Positions 12,001 through 22,329 of a stretch of 64,000 bases of DNA are shown one piece after another. A model generated the notes under the pieces. That model saw only the letters and a program-made list of their open reading frames with translations. It had not been told where the DNA came from and did no database searches. The stretch comes from Thelephora terrestris (taxonomy: Eukaryota > Basidiomycota > Agaricomycetes > Thelephorales > Thelephoraceae), in assembly GCA_015956445.1 (NCBI GenBank), contig WIUZ02000023.1, forward strand, positions 62,001 to 126,000. The letters are read 5' to 3'. Numbering within the stretch: the first letter of the stretch is position 1; every line of letters starts with the position of its first letter. The position numbers were made by a program, and so were the translations under genes.

Positions 12001-14193
12001 GTTGTACTTGACATAATGAAGGGGAAACGCCCGGAACGGCCAAGACATCCCAGCTTCACGGTTCAGTTGGGGGTATTGATGGAGCGTTGCTGGAAGCAGG
12101 ATCCGTCCTCGCGCCCGGAAGCGGTAGATGTGCTGTTCGGTTTGCGTAGCGTGCAAAAGTTCGTGCCTTTCCGAATTCGCACTTTCATTTGGTCCAACTT
12201 TTTCTCATGTGCAGTGATCAACCTACATGGAGACGTCTGATCAGCAATACCCTCGCCAAGCACGAGCGCATCTCCCTGATCGATAAGATTTTCTCAGACC
12301 CGAATCAGGCCAAGACTGTCAGCAACCTCTCTAGAGATGATACTCAGATCTTTGTTGATAAGATCAACGAGGCAAGTTTCCCCCGTTCAAGGTGGAGGCC
12401 GTTCGACCATGGTGAAAACCTCCTCGTTTTGTCAATCAGTGGGGACCGGCAACCCTCTGCCAAAAATTGATTCCGTGCGGACTTTCCCACACACTCAGTT
12501 CGTTGCCCATCTTTCGAAATTAAATTTCTGTGGACTGCCACACACCACACCCACTTTAAAAACATAGAGCATGAGGAGACATAGCAAACTTCAATTTCAT
12601 GGTTGCGCTCCAAGAGAAAAGTACCTTGATTGCCAGAAATTGAGGTTTTTTGTGAATATCAGCGATCGAATCGAGTGAGGCAACTCCACCTAACAGGGGT
12701 GTGCGCCACAGTTCTCCCTTGAACGCAGCGGCCGTAACTCGGATATAAGGGACTATGAGGATAAAGACCGTGTAACTCGAGACTGATGTGAGATACGTTA
12801 ACATCGTCGAGTGCAGTGCGGGGTGTGGCATTCGACCACCCAGACTATGGCAAGATTCGACGCCTATAGCACCCCAACACTTGATTATGGGTAGCCCTTT
12901 GATGACCAACAGTATGATATTTTCACACAGGGTATTGCCTTCATAAAAAATTCAAACCATGAATCGATGCACGGCCACGCCACATAGTATTTCCGTATAT
13001 CTAATCCGACGCACGCAGTTTGGACGGGCTGGAAAATTGACCAGAGGATGTCTCACTGGGGAGCCAATTTCAAATGAGCACGCGTGGCCAAGGCGGGTTG
13101 CCGGTCCCCACAATCAGTTGTTCGATGATCTCGCGCCACGTGTGCACAGGAATTGTCAAATCTATCTATCCGCAATTTGCGGTGATCGGGCCCTGCTTCC
13201 AAGATCACTGGAACTTCCGCCTTTTCACGATCCAATGGAGAACCCTGTTTTTCAGAATGTACTCCCGAACGTGTGGAAGGGTCAATACCAAGGCCGGGAG
13301 GTGGCAGCCCAGGTTTCGAGGGTATCGCCGGGGGATGACACCAAGAAGATCAAGGGAGTGAGTTGTTGGTGATACGATTACCTTGCCATATGCACAACTA
13401 ACTATATGTCCTAGAAGTTTTGTAGGGTAGCTGGAATATGGGGCTTTCTCAAGCATCCGAACCTGCTACCACTCTTGGGCGTGATGATGACCGAGAATCA
13501 GCTCGTAATGGTATCAGATTGGATGTCGAATGGTAACATCATGGAATTCACAAGGGTGAATCCAAACGAGGACCGGTTAGGACTTGTATGTTCCCGTTTC
13601 CCCCTCAGAATCTTGCCGCTCACGTGACAGCTCTAGCTGAAGGGCGTGACTAAGGGGTTGATTCATATGCATGATCGGGGGATGATACATGGCGATCTCA
13701 GAGGGGTATGATCCGAATCTTATGATCGCTGGCCTGCATGCCGCTTACCCACCCCAAGGTGAACATCCTCATCGACAACGACGGAAATGCCCGTTTAGCG
13801 GGCTTCGATATGGCTACGGTGGCCGCGAGGCAGCAAACCCTGCCGTATGCAAATGGTTGGATTCCATGGATGAGCCCAGAGCTTATGGACCCACGGAGCT
13901 TTGGTCTGTTGGACAAACACCCAACGGTAAAATCAGATGTATATGCGCTGGGAATGGTCATATACGAAGTCCTCAGCGGACAGGCGCCATTTTCCGCGTA
14001 CGAGGAACTTTTGGTTTATCTCATGGTCCTAGATGGCAAACGCCCAGAGAGGCCCAGGGGAGTTGCAGGGGAACCATTCACAGATGTAATATGGAAAGTA
14101 TTGGAACATTGTTGGAACCAACAGGCGAGCGACCGCCCCAGTGCCAAACACGTGCTTTTAGGACTTAGAGGGACACCTCCTACAGTCAAATAG
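9099..14193 (+). CDS. Tandem kinase-like (pseudokinase) protein with orphan N-terminal domain
   Basis: I read this as one multi-exon gene. Exon 1 (MADIQK) joins a domain of unknown function seen in mushroom proteins: IGDVGFIREGGFHLLFSAGSPLGER, then LQPVLVYGFDMTRDFAM and CVFIRYYTMRFKIFPRVIRAGAGPHDLG. Phase-keeping splices lead through SLSEFPHQFNDLLCGEEYREC into kinase-like domain 1 (about 11200-12160), with VCVKSV, HGRLKGSNVLVDD, ISDFGLSRV and APELLSDG. A linker (PTWRRLISNTLAKHERISLIDKIFSD, then CGDRALLPRSLELP) precedes kinase-like domain 2 (about 13230-14170), with VWKGQYQGREVAAQV, HGDLRG, LAGFDMATV and WMSPELMD. Domain 1 has Arg where the catalytic HRD-type Asp should be. Domain 2 has Gln for the VAIK Lys, a lost glycine loop, and GFD in place of DFG. 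Both therefore look catalytically dead. Residues 12440-13110 are a transposon inside an intron (separate entry). Some exon joins in 9900-10700 are uncertain. Confidence 0.65.
12372..13117 (+). other. Transposon-expanded intron with GC donor
   Basis: The coding phrase FVDKINE ends at 12371 and is followed by GCAAGT, a GC-AG type donor with otherwise perfect consensus. Coding resumes after CAATCAG at 13117 with LFDDLAPRVHRN in the same phase. Without the 671-bp insertion and one target copy the intron would be 68 nt, normal for this gene. The insertion duplicated CAATCAG, so there are now two acceptor copies, at 12433-12439 and 13111-13117. Confidence 0.6.
12440..13110. mobile_element. Non-autonomous TIR DNA transposon (671 bp, 7-bp TSD)
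   Basis: Perfect 16-bp terminal inverted repeats TGGGGACCGGCAACCC (12440-12455) and its complement (13095-13110). Both sides carry the direct repeat CAATCAG (12433-12439 and 13111-13117), a 7-bp target-site duplication. No transposase-like coding is seen inside; short open frames are unconvincing. Seven-base target duplications do not match one of the most common superfamilies cleanly (hAT makes 8, CACTA 3, PIF/Harbinger 3), so the superfamily is left open. The element lies in the intron between the two kinase-like domains. Confidence 0.85.
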
Positions 14194-15052
14194 TTCTAAT
14201 TGCATAGTATCTTATTGCATAAATCCTAAAATGCATTGGATTTCGGCCAGAACAATGGTGGTACAGGGGGGTGCTTAAGAATAATGCATAAACCCTGGGA
14301 TGTCCTTGAGTCTCCTAGGGTAGCTGCATCAGACTCATGATCCCGTGGACCAGCTGTATGCACCTCCAAGAACATTGAACGAGAACAAGAGCGGACCAAC
14401 AGCATAGGCTTGATCCGGTGGTTTTACTTTTGACTGCTTGGGTGGATACCGAATAGTAAACTGGAGGTCAGGCCTTCGTGGTCAAGTGTGGATGGTCGTT
14501 GTTGAGCAGGATCTCGGCGCGGTGATTATCCATTCTCAAACACTTGGGGTAAAGCGTTTGGCAGCGTCCCACAGGGACAAGCACTATATGTGTGATTGTA
14601 CCTCTGTCTGTTTATTCCCTCTCAATGAAGGCTTACGCGTTCGAATTGACTCCTGAAGCGGCAAGTATTCTGAGATGATAGAAAGTGAAGAGAGGAAACT
14701 TTCCAAGTGCGAAAATTCGACCTTATAAAGATACTTACAACTGAGGCGCTTCAGTTCGTCGACCGTGAATTCAAGGACACAAAGTCACAGTGGTATTTCG
14801 AAAGTGCATGTCAAATACAAGTACAGCGTGTACGATCAAATCAGCGGAGGTAAGAGATGAATATCGCATGAGTAACAAGCTACGTCTCGACCGGCACGAG
14901 CCCAATTGCCGTACGAAGGAACTATCCGGGACCTAGTCTAACTGACGACAACTCCGTGGAACAAGGAGAGTAAAAAGTAAAGAAAAATAGCAAGGCCGTG
15001 GGAGAAGAAACAAGTGGAGGACGGGGAGAAGAAGGATAAAGGGGGGTGGCAC
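14194..15052. other. Spacer including the left flank of the protease duplication
   Basis: No gene recognised. From about 14740 rightward the sequence is homologous to about 23482 onward (the 3' flank of protease copy 2), which marks the left edge of a direct duplication. A short piece around 14540-14600 resembles sequence around 25850-25910 (see findings). Confidence 0.5.
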
Positions 15053-16683
15053 TCAAAGATTGGTGGGCAAGGGGAAGATGTTGGCGTGGATACCGAACGC
15101 GGCCAAGCGCTTAATAAGGAAATTGATAGACGTGACGAAAGTGCAGTCAGATACATCAGTAGCTCCGTCCCCGCCAGTGAGGATGCCACAAACCCTACCA
15201 GTGCCATCGATTACGACGGACCCAGAATCTCCACGCTCGGAGAACGGGCGGGATTTCGAGTTGCGAGGAAGTACCACCACCTCCTTCGACATCTTACCGG
15301 GCTTGCCTACGAAATATTCGCGGACGAAGGCACGGATGGTGTTGAGACGGCCGACGGTGAGGTTAGAGTTATTGCCGTTCTTGAGGACCATAATAACAGG
15401 GTCGTTATCGTGGTCCTTGGTCCTCTGGTCAGGGCTGAACATCTCCTGGTCGGAGACGGTCCCGCGGAATCGAAGAAGACGGTCACCAGGGTATTTGAAC
15501 GAACTCGGATTGGTGTTACGAGGATACATCCAGGTGGTGAGCTTGTCAACATCAACGGAGCCAAGGTCAATGGCATTTCCAATGAAGTTAAGCTTGGTGA
15601 TCATGGAGGGGTGTATCTGGATGACAGCCCAATCGTCGGTGAAGCCGTCGTCGCCCTTGTCGAGACTGATGGGGGGAGACAAGGTGACGTGGCCAAGAAC
15701 ACGCTTCTCTTCGTCCGCCCAATCCCTGGCGACGTCGGCGAGCAACTTTTTGAAGGCTGCGATGGCCTCCTCTGCCTCCTCCATCCCGGGCTTGACCGCC
15801 TTCCGCTCCGCGTTGGCATCCTCCTCGTCCTCCATCTCGTCAGCAACCGTCAAACGCCTCTTGAGCTGCTGGATGATGATCTCCTTAGCATCGATCGCGG
15901 ACTTGATGGCCTTGCAACGAGCGTCAAAGGTAGCCTTGCCCATCAATAAGACCTTCCTACTGGCCTGACCGCTGCCTTCGCGGAACTTGTAGAGCGCATT
16001 CTCTTCCTTGTCGGGGTGGAAAAGGACATGCCTCGCCGTGAGGAGGTAGAGGATGCCGGGTTTGGCGGTGTCGACGAAGAAAAAACCACCAGTGCCCTCG
16101 AAGTTGGGAGTCTTGGCGTTGCAGATAGGGATACCTAGAGTAGTGGAGAATGGCTCGCGGACGATGGCGGCGGGGTTGGCGCTGATGGCAGGCTTATACA
16201 TCGTCGCAGAGCGGGTGAACTTGGATTCACAGATGATGACGTGAATGTCGTCGATGTCGTTCTGGAGAAGGATAGAATGGCAATGAACAGCGACCTCGAT
16301 GCCAAGTTCGGCAGAGAGAGTGCCAGGGTTGACACCGACCAAGATGAAGGCGGGAGGGGAAGGCTTCCCAGCTATGCCGATTCGAAGAGGGTTCAGGATT
16401 GAGCACTGCACCTGCTTCTTGAGCAAGTAACCGTCCATGGCAGGACCGACAGTGTCCTCCCAGACCTCGTTAAGGCGGTGGGTGCCGAGAGGAGTTAACT
16501 CCTTGGGTTCGAGGTACGCCTCAGCACCCGTGGGCTTCATCCAGACGTCGGTGCTGGAGCGAGCGATAAAGCGGGCCTTAGAGGGAAAACCATAGAGGTA
16601 ATGCTTTGCCTCGACCTCAGACGGAATGTATGGGGCATTGGTAGGCGGGTCAGGGACAGCCTGGTTGGTCATGCTTATGAGGT
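14740..16683 (-). repeat. Direct duplication of protease gene and 3' flank, copy 1
   Basis: Homologous in the same orientation to about 23482-25463. Edges are estimated by eye. High identity over coding and part of the 3' flank, with divergence right at the 5' edge, where copy 1 keeps a longer N-terminus. Confidence 0.75.
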
Positions 16684-16912
16684 TATGGTCGGTAGGAAGG
16701 GCTCCCTGGGTCCCGGGCGATTCTACAAGGTTGGGCGGGGATTTGACAACATGTAACTCGGGTTCCGGAATAGATGGCGCGGGAGGATCGGAGACAGCAG
16801 GGTTCTGCGCAGGGGTCTCTTGCGGGCCGGAAACTTGGATCGCTCTGAAGGGTGATGGTACAACGATGTGAGTTTGATAGTTCCCGGCGGCATCCGCCTC
16901 GCGAGCAGGCAA
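15053..16912 (-). CDS. Trypsin-like serine protease fold protein, copy 1
   Basis: Open frame of about 619 residues. A Pro-rich N-terminus leads to a conserved block (PSEVEAKHYLYGFPSKARFIARSS). The protease-like core has LLTARHVLF (catalytic His), DDWAVIQIHP (Asp) and ERGDSGSVV (nucleophile Ser in GDSGS), in the order H, D, S of chymotrypsin-fold proteases. A charged coiled-coil insert (KRRLTVADEMEDEEDANAERKAV) separates His and Asp. It ends with GDSGS followed by CGILTGGDGATDV. There is no signal peptide, so a cytosolic or nuclear role is likely. The listed 5' boundary is a TTG (LPAREAD), so it is not the true start: the same frame is open upstream as GTAIEPETAPHTIVSPVAELPA. The substrate is unknown. 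Copy 2 lies at 23833-25452. Confidence 0.75.
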   Translation of the reverse strand: MPAREADAAGNYQTHIVVPSPFRAIQVSGPQETPAQNPAVSDPPAPSIPEPELHVVKSPPNLVESPGTQGALPTDHNLISMTNQAVPDPPTNAPYIPSEVEAKHYLYGFPSKARFIARSSTDVWMKPTGAEAYLEPKELTPLGTHRLNEVWEDTVGPAMDGYLLKKQVQCSILNPLRIGIAGKPSPPAFILVGVNPGTLSAELGIEVAVHCHSILLQNDIDDIHVIICESKFTRSATMYKPAISANPAAIVREPFSTTLGIPICNAKTPNFEGTGGFFFVDTAKPGILYLLTARHVLFHPDKEENALYKFREGSGQASRKVLLMGKATFDARCKAIKSAIDAKEIIIQQLKRRLTVADEMEDEEDANAERKAVKPGMEEAEEAIAAFKKLLADVARDWADEEKRVLGHVTLSPPISLDKGDDGFTDDWAVIQIHPSMITKLNFIGNAIDLGSVDVDKLTTWMYPRNTNPSSFKYPGDRLLRFRGTVSDQEMFSPDQRTKDHDNDPVIMVLKNGNNSNLTVGRLNTIRAFVREYFVGKPGKMSKEVVVLPRNSKSRPFSERGDSGSVVIDGTGRVCGILTGGDGATDVSDCTFVTSINFLIKRLAAFGIHANIFPLPTNL

Positions 16913-16917
16913 CTCAG

Positions 16918-17166
16918 CTACAGGACTGACGATGGTATGCGGCGCGGTTTCTGGTTCAATGGCAGTACCAAGTTTGGGGGTGCTTCCTTTCGTGCTGCCA
17001 ACTTGGGGTCCAACAAGGATGTCTCGGACTCTGCCTTGTGCTGCGTCCAGAAGGACTCTGACTTGCGCTGCGTCCCAAAGTTTAGTGAAGACCTCCGCCT
17101 GAGGAATCCTGGCAGGCGGGAACGGAAGGACGGCTTGGGGGATGGAGACGGAGAAGGGCTAGCCAT
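16918..17166 (-). CDS. Possible 5' exon of protease copy 1
   Basis: An 82-residue ATG-started frame (MASPSPSPSPKPSFRSRLPGF...) directly upstream of the protease frame but in another phase. It contains a tandem-like pair, GTQRKSESFWTQHKAESE. A join by a normal-length intron is not obvious: candidate GT-AG pairs are only 18-25 nt apart. It is therefore either a first exon spliced in a way I cannot resolve, or a sign that a frameshift has separated the N-terminus. Protease copy 2 lacks this region altogether. Confidence 0.35.
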   Translation of the reverse strand: MASPSPSPSPKPSFRSRLPGFLRRRSSLNFGTQRKSESFWTQHKAESETSLLDPKLAARKEAPPNLVLPLNQKPRRIPSSVL

Positions 17167-17428
17167 CGAGCCCCGTAAGAAGTTTCAGCGACACTCGTCG
17201 GTTTTTTGGCGACCTGAGCAGCGGCACGTGCTCTAAGACAAAAAGGGAGGTGCGGCGAGTCGGACGGCGAGTAGTAAGTAGTACTCATAGTAGTTAGTAA
17301 GTTACAGCCAGTTAGTAGTACAAGGTTCTGAGCCACACGTGCCTGGGAACCCTGGAGAATCCCGATCAGAAGGCTGGCCCTCCTTTCCATCGAGTTCTGG
17401 CTGGATCCTAACTCCATCTTCGCACGCA

Positions 17429-18867
17429 ATGCCGCCTTCCCCTTCTACCAACGGCAACAAGCTATCCCAACAAGATCGCGCAACGTGAGCAGACATGTCA
17501 CCCGAGTCAAATCACGGACTAATCGTCAACATCGTGCTTTGGGGGAACAAATCAGGGAGCACGAGAAGGCGATCATCAAACTCAAACGCGCCCGGAACTC
17601 ATTGTTGAACGTGTCCAAACTTCCGCCAGAAATACTCGGGGAGATCTCCCGTTGGAACGCCACTCTCAAGAAGCATTTTGTCCCGTTGGAGGAGAGATCT
17701 CACAACTTCCTAGCTGTTTGCCATCATCGGATCGAGGTCGCCCCGAGCACTCCAGAGCTTTAGGGTTTCTGGGCGACAACCTGGAGGATTTGGCAGAACG
17801 ACACCTTCGATGTCCAACGGCACCACTCGATCTCGTGCTCGACGAATTCTTCGAACGGGCTACCCTTGACGATAGCCTGCGAAATACTTCAGGATCATGC
17901 CGCGCGGGACAACATACGGTGGATTCACCTCAGTGCCGAAAGTTCGGGGACCCTAAACTCTATAATCTCCTCGCTGACCGCCTGCGACGGAATTCGGTGC
18001 AGTAGCGTCGAGTCGGTCATTATACGGTATCGGGATGAGAGAGAATCACCCGTCGTCTCGGATTTCCTCGCCTATTCCAGTTTCCCGAAGCTGCGACGCC
18101 TCGCACTCCAAAGCTGCACGATCTCATCGTGGGAATTCATCACGTCAAATACTTCTGTACTCACAACCTTGACCCTCGACAGTGGATATCCTACACCCAC
18201 GATAACTTCGCCCCAAATCCTCTCGACACTTCGCTCCGACCCTTCTATTCAGGAAGTCGCACTTGCTGGGAGTGCAATCCCAGAAGACGATGGTGGCAAC
18301 TCTAGAGTTCCACTGACCCAACTGAGAAAAATCGCGTTGACTGGACGCCGATGGGGTGTTTTCACGCTCCTCCATCAACTAGACTACCCCAGGAACATGG
18401 ATAGTTTAGTCTTGACGTATGGCATAACACAGTCGAAGATATATCCGGTACCATCACAAATATCTGGATGGCGCGAGGTGGAGGAAGCCTTCCTCGTTCT
18501 TATCGCACACGTTCCTCGGGAAGAGGTCACCTTTTGCCGAATACGCGATGGCTCCTTGTCCGCGCAAACCGTGTCTGCCCAATCTCCAAACCTGAGGGCG
18601 ATTCACTTCCAGGGGACGGGTCTTGGCAGCACCTTCTTCCCGATCAAGGATCGGGACATAAACTTCCCTCATCTCCAACGCATCCACATTACTTCTGACC
18701 GGGCAGTCGTGTGTCATCGCGATTGGAGTCCATTGACAACCTCCCTCGACCACCTCCCGTCCTCCGGAAACAGACTCGACACGCTGGAGATTGACGGTTC
18801 GTATAGTATGTTTCCATGGGAAGAGGAAAGGATCAGGACGCTCCTGATAGATGGCGTCGTACACTAG
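17429..18867 (+). pseudogene. F-box protein gene F1, broken
   Basis: Starts like its relatives: an ATG exon (MPPSPSTNGNKLSQQDR), a short intron with a GTGAGC donor, then EQIREHEKAIIKLKRARNSLLNVSKLPPEILGEI, the N-terminal helix and F-box. After FLAVCHHRIEVAPSTPEL the frame stops, and homology continues in a second frame (RALGFLGDNLEDLAERHLRCPTAPLDLVLDEF) and then a third (ILQDHAARDNIRWIHLSAESSGTLN...) to about 18867. That makes at least two frame breaks plus a shortened region near GITQSKIYPVP. The nearest relative is F5 (36878-38562), which is intact and on the opposite strand, so F1 and F5 are palindrome partners. F-box proteins act as SCF ubiquitin-ligase adaptors; this copy probably does not. 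Confidence 0.8.
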
Positions 18868-19204
18868 ATCGATGGTATCCCGCCTCTCCCACACGTTGAA
18901 TATCGTATCTGGTGTGAGTACACGTTTTGATTCGCCCTTGCGTACAAAATCAATACCGCGCACTGTATCTCCATACATTGCTACAAGTTCAACCCTAATA
19001 AGAAATTTGGAACCACGGGTGATTCAGGGGGATTTTTCGAGTGCCAATAAATCTGGTGTAGCGCTGAGATTGGTGTCTACACGTTGCGAAAAATAAAAGG
19101 GCTTTGCGAAGGATGATACCCGCGATTATGCCAGTTGTGGTACGTAGAAAGCAGAGCGAGATGGTTTTAATGAGCGCCGTAGAAACTCGTAAACGCTCGA
19201 AGCC

Positions 19205-19850
19205 CAGTCGAGTATAAGAAATGAATGTTCGTCACCATCCGGGATTACACTCGAAATACCAAAAGCCGCGTTCCTGGTATACCCCTTGCTTTTTCACAAA
19301 GTGGTCTGACTCCCACATTCTTTCTGCATCAGTACCGCATGGTCCCAATTGTTTTCATCGCTCAAGAATATCCTCACGTATTCTTCCCGTGCTCGCGGCC
19401 GTTGTGGGCTCGCCCCATCTGTGGGTACCCAGTTCCACCGCCTCATTGGTCGAGTTCCCGAAAACGACGAGGGGTTGCAGGTGAGGCGTGCAAGATAGCC
19501 GTTCGAGTATCACCCGGGCAGAAAATTGGAGATAATCCACGTCATATTCTCGGTAATCGATATCGGTCCATTGGTTTTTTGTTTTGAGCGAGCCCGTTAC
19601 AGCGAATACGTCAGCGGCCAGGTTGTGGTGAGAGAAATGTACGTCCATTAACCGGTTCAGCGGGGAGCTGAGGTTCCGCGGGATCAAAGTAGAATCTTGT
19701 TGGTTTATAGACCGTACGCGTGAGGTGCGGAGGAGTTCGTGAGACGTCCGATGAGTTCGTTGATATAACCGACGCCTTGAACGGCTCCCAAAAGGTGTCC
19801 GTAAATGATGCATAAAGATTTGAGAAGCGGAGGGGTATTACGCGCATCCG
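19205..19850 (-). pseudogene. Phytase remnant p1
   Basis: Read on the minus strand, broken frames match the middle and C-terminal half of the intact phytase at 28072-29931: a segment equivalent to GPLGAVQGVGYINELIGRLTNSP, then the NRxMxVDFSHHNL region and the PFSGRMTVERLSC region. Several frame breaks are present and the RHGAR active-site half is missing. It is the counterpart of the remnant at 35836-36550 in the opposite arm. It cannot encode an enzyme. Confidence 0.7.
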
Positions 19851-20045
19851 GGTCCTGCCGATCTAGGGACCCTTCCCCACCTCTAGCTCATCACCTTCAT
19901 TCTCGTCCGCCAAATCACAAACGTGACATACCTCAGCGGCTCAGCCCGCCGCATATCGATCGATGAGGTCGGCGTAGGATGTGATTGTGGATGCGGACCA
20001 GGCGATTTCTGGTACGAAGCGGTCATCGAAAGCTTGATTGTTTTA
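19851..20045 (-). pseudogene. OHCU decarboxylase remnant (left arm)
   Basis: On the minus strand the piece RFVPEIAWSASTITSYADLIDRYAAG matches the TITSYxxLID segment of fungal 2-oxo-4-hydroxy-4-carboxy-5-ureidoimidazoline decarboxylase, an enzyme of the urate-to-allantoin path. A nearby second frame carries a degraded RYVTFV-type C-terminal strand. The two lie next to each other because the middle of the gene is missing. It mirrors 35630-35835. Confidence 0.5.
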
Positions 20046-20389
20046 CATCACTTCATCGGTGCGACTTTCATCTCCCAACGAGATCCATGACAGCATTTCA
20101 GATGTCGGATGAAGCGTGTATTATCGACCTGTCCTCGGTGTGACATATGCGTCCGGGATGCGAAGTGAGGATGAAGATGCTTTACAAGTTTCGACGAGCT
20201 GGCGATGTAGAGGTGGTCAGAGCGGTGGGGAAACGCGGACGGCGACAGGCAGGGCGGCCGTGAGTGAGTTTCCCACGGATCAACGCCGCTTGCTGCCAGC
20301 GCGTACGAAACAATAGCCGGCTTCACCCAACGCCCGCTTTCTTGTCCGGATACTAGCTCCCCCTCTCCACGAGCTACGATCAAGGAACA

Positions 20390-22013
20390 ATGCCGTCTTC
20401 AGCTTATTCCGACAGCGATAAGCTATCTGAACAAGATTACTCAGTGTAAGCGGACACGTCACCCGAGCCAAATCGCAAACTAATCCAGTCTAAGCAGGGA
20501 GCCGAATATTGAATCCATACGGGCTTTGGAGGAGCAAATTAGAGAGCACGAGGCGACGATCATACAACTCAAACGGGCTCGGAACTCGCTGCTGAACGTG
20601 TCCAAACTTCCGCCAGAAATCCTCGGGGATATTTTCCGCTGGAACACCACTTTAAATACAGATTTCGGTCCGTTGGAAAGGAGATCTCACAACTTCCTGT
20701 TTGTTTGCCATCACTGGTTCGAGGTCGCCTCGCGCACCCCAGAAGTTTGGAGTTTCTGGGGCAACCACCTGGAAGATTGGACAAGACGACACCTTTTACA
20801 CCCAACAGTCCCACTCGATCTCGTGTTTGACGAAGACCTCGAAGACTATGGACTCGACGACAGCCTGCTAGATGCACTCCAGGATCGAGCCGCTCGTGAC
20901 ACCATACGGCGGGTTCATCTCCGTGGCAACAATCCAGAGATTCTGAACTCCATAATCTCTTCGCTGGTCAGCTGCGACGGGATTCGGACAAGTAGTGTGG
21001 AGTCGGTAGTCGTATGGGCCAAGGGTTTGCGAGATCCACTAGACGTCTCAGACTTCCTCGCCTGCTATCGTTTCCCGAAGCTGCAATGCCTCACTCTCCA
21101 AAGCTGCACGGTCTCATCATGGGACCTCATTATATCAAAAACTTCTGCGCTTACAAGCTTGTTCATCGGCACTGAACTTCCTTCACCCTCATTAACCTCA
21201 TCCCAAGTACTCTTGATACTTCTCTCCAACCCTTCTCTCAGGGAAATCACGCTTATCGGGCCCGAAGTTGCAGATGATGATCCTGGGAAGTCCTCTCGAG
21301 TAATACTTGCCCACCTGAAGAAACTCGACTTGACCGGACCCCCGCGGGCCATTTTTACGCTCCTTCATCAGCTCGACCTTCCCAGGAACATGGACTGTTT
21401 GTTCCTCGATCTATTGGACGTTACAGTCGACGATGTTTCCGGGATCATCGGACCATACCTTCGGGACTACCTTCAACGTCGAAGAAGCCCCGAAAGTGGG
21501 CTGGGACTTGAGCTTTCCTACTATAATGGTTACCCCAAAGTCGTCGCCGGAGACCCAGGCCGAGGCGACGTTCCTCCCTCTGCAATGGAATGGATGGACA
21601 ACTTGGTAACGATCTTCATTGAGGACCTGAAGAGTGATTCCCTCCTTGCCCTTGCTACATACGTCCCTCGGGAAGAGATTAACCACCTTCGAGTACGCGG
21701 TGTGCTCATATCCGCGGCAGTCTTCTCCGCCAAATTCCCATACGTGAGGGAGATAAATTTCCTGGGAATACCTCTTGACGTCCTCTTCTCGAACCTTGAT
21801 CAGGACGAGATTTTCCCCCACCTCCAACGCCTCTGCATCACTTTTGACAGGCACACCAAGCGCCCCAGCGATGGGGGTCTATTGAAAACCTTCCTCGATC
21901 ACCTCGAATCCTTTGGGAACAGACTCGACCAACTCGAGCTTCACAAGTCTGATCATATCCACCCAAGGGTGAGGGAGGAGATCAGGGGAATGGTTCGGGA
22001 GTTAATATTGTGA
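20390..22013 (+). CDS. F-box protein F2, apparently intact
   Basis: Exon 1 begins at ATG 20390 (MPSSAYSDSDKLSEQDYS). The 52-nt intron 20446-20497 has a GTAAGC donor and AAGCAG acceptor. Exon 2 continues in phase as EPNIESIRALEEQIREHEATIIQLKRARNSLLNVSKLPPEILGDIF. The helix of about 30 residues is followed by an F-box (LPPEILGDIFRWNTTL...HNFLFVCHHWFEVASRTPEVWSF), then leucine-rich repeat-like segments to VREEIRGMVRELIL and the stop. About 510 residues without breaks. It probably pairs with Skp1 in an SCF ubiquitin ligase, with the repeats choosing a target; that is inferred from the family. The closest relative is F4 (33603-35226), its mirror in the other arm, sharing both exon structure and 3' flank. 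Confidence 0.8.
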
Positions 22014-22329
22014 ACTTGCAATTCTTTTTCTTTTCTTCGACTCTTGTCTGTACTTGTTCGTTCGTCTCGCAGCTTCTATCTAGTTCGAGTCACTTCGTTC
22101 GTCGCTCCTCATCTTTTTTCCTCCCTTTCTTGACGGTTATCAGCGAGCACTTTGCCCAGTTTTTAACAACGTCTTCCTAGGTACTTCTTGTTTCGGGTTA
22201 CGCTAGCGTTACCGACCAAACCTGTACCCTTTACCTCCACACATCCTGCATCAGTTCCAGTGAGAATTTTCGGAACTGTACAGAAAAGCCTGGAGGTGAT
22301 TTTAGGCGCCTAGTAGGGCGTTGGATCAA

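Noticed and set aside
12440-13110. Assignment of the 671-bp element to the hAT superfamily.
   Set aside because: hAT elements make 8-bp target duplications and usually have CAG-type ends; here the duplication is 7 bp and the ends are TGGGGACC. Superfamily left open.
9099-14193. Two separate kinase genes, split near 12470-12960.
   Set aside because: Removing the 671-bp transposon leaves a 68-nt intron and an in-phase join, and the linker sequence is of the type expected between the two domains, so one gene is the simpler reading.
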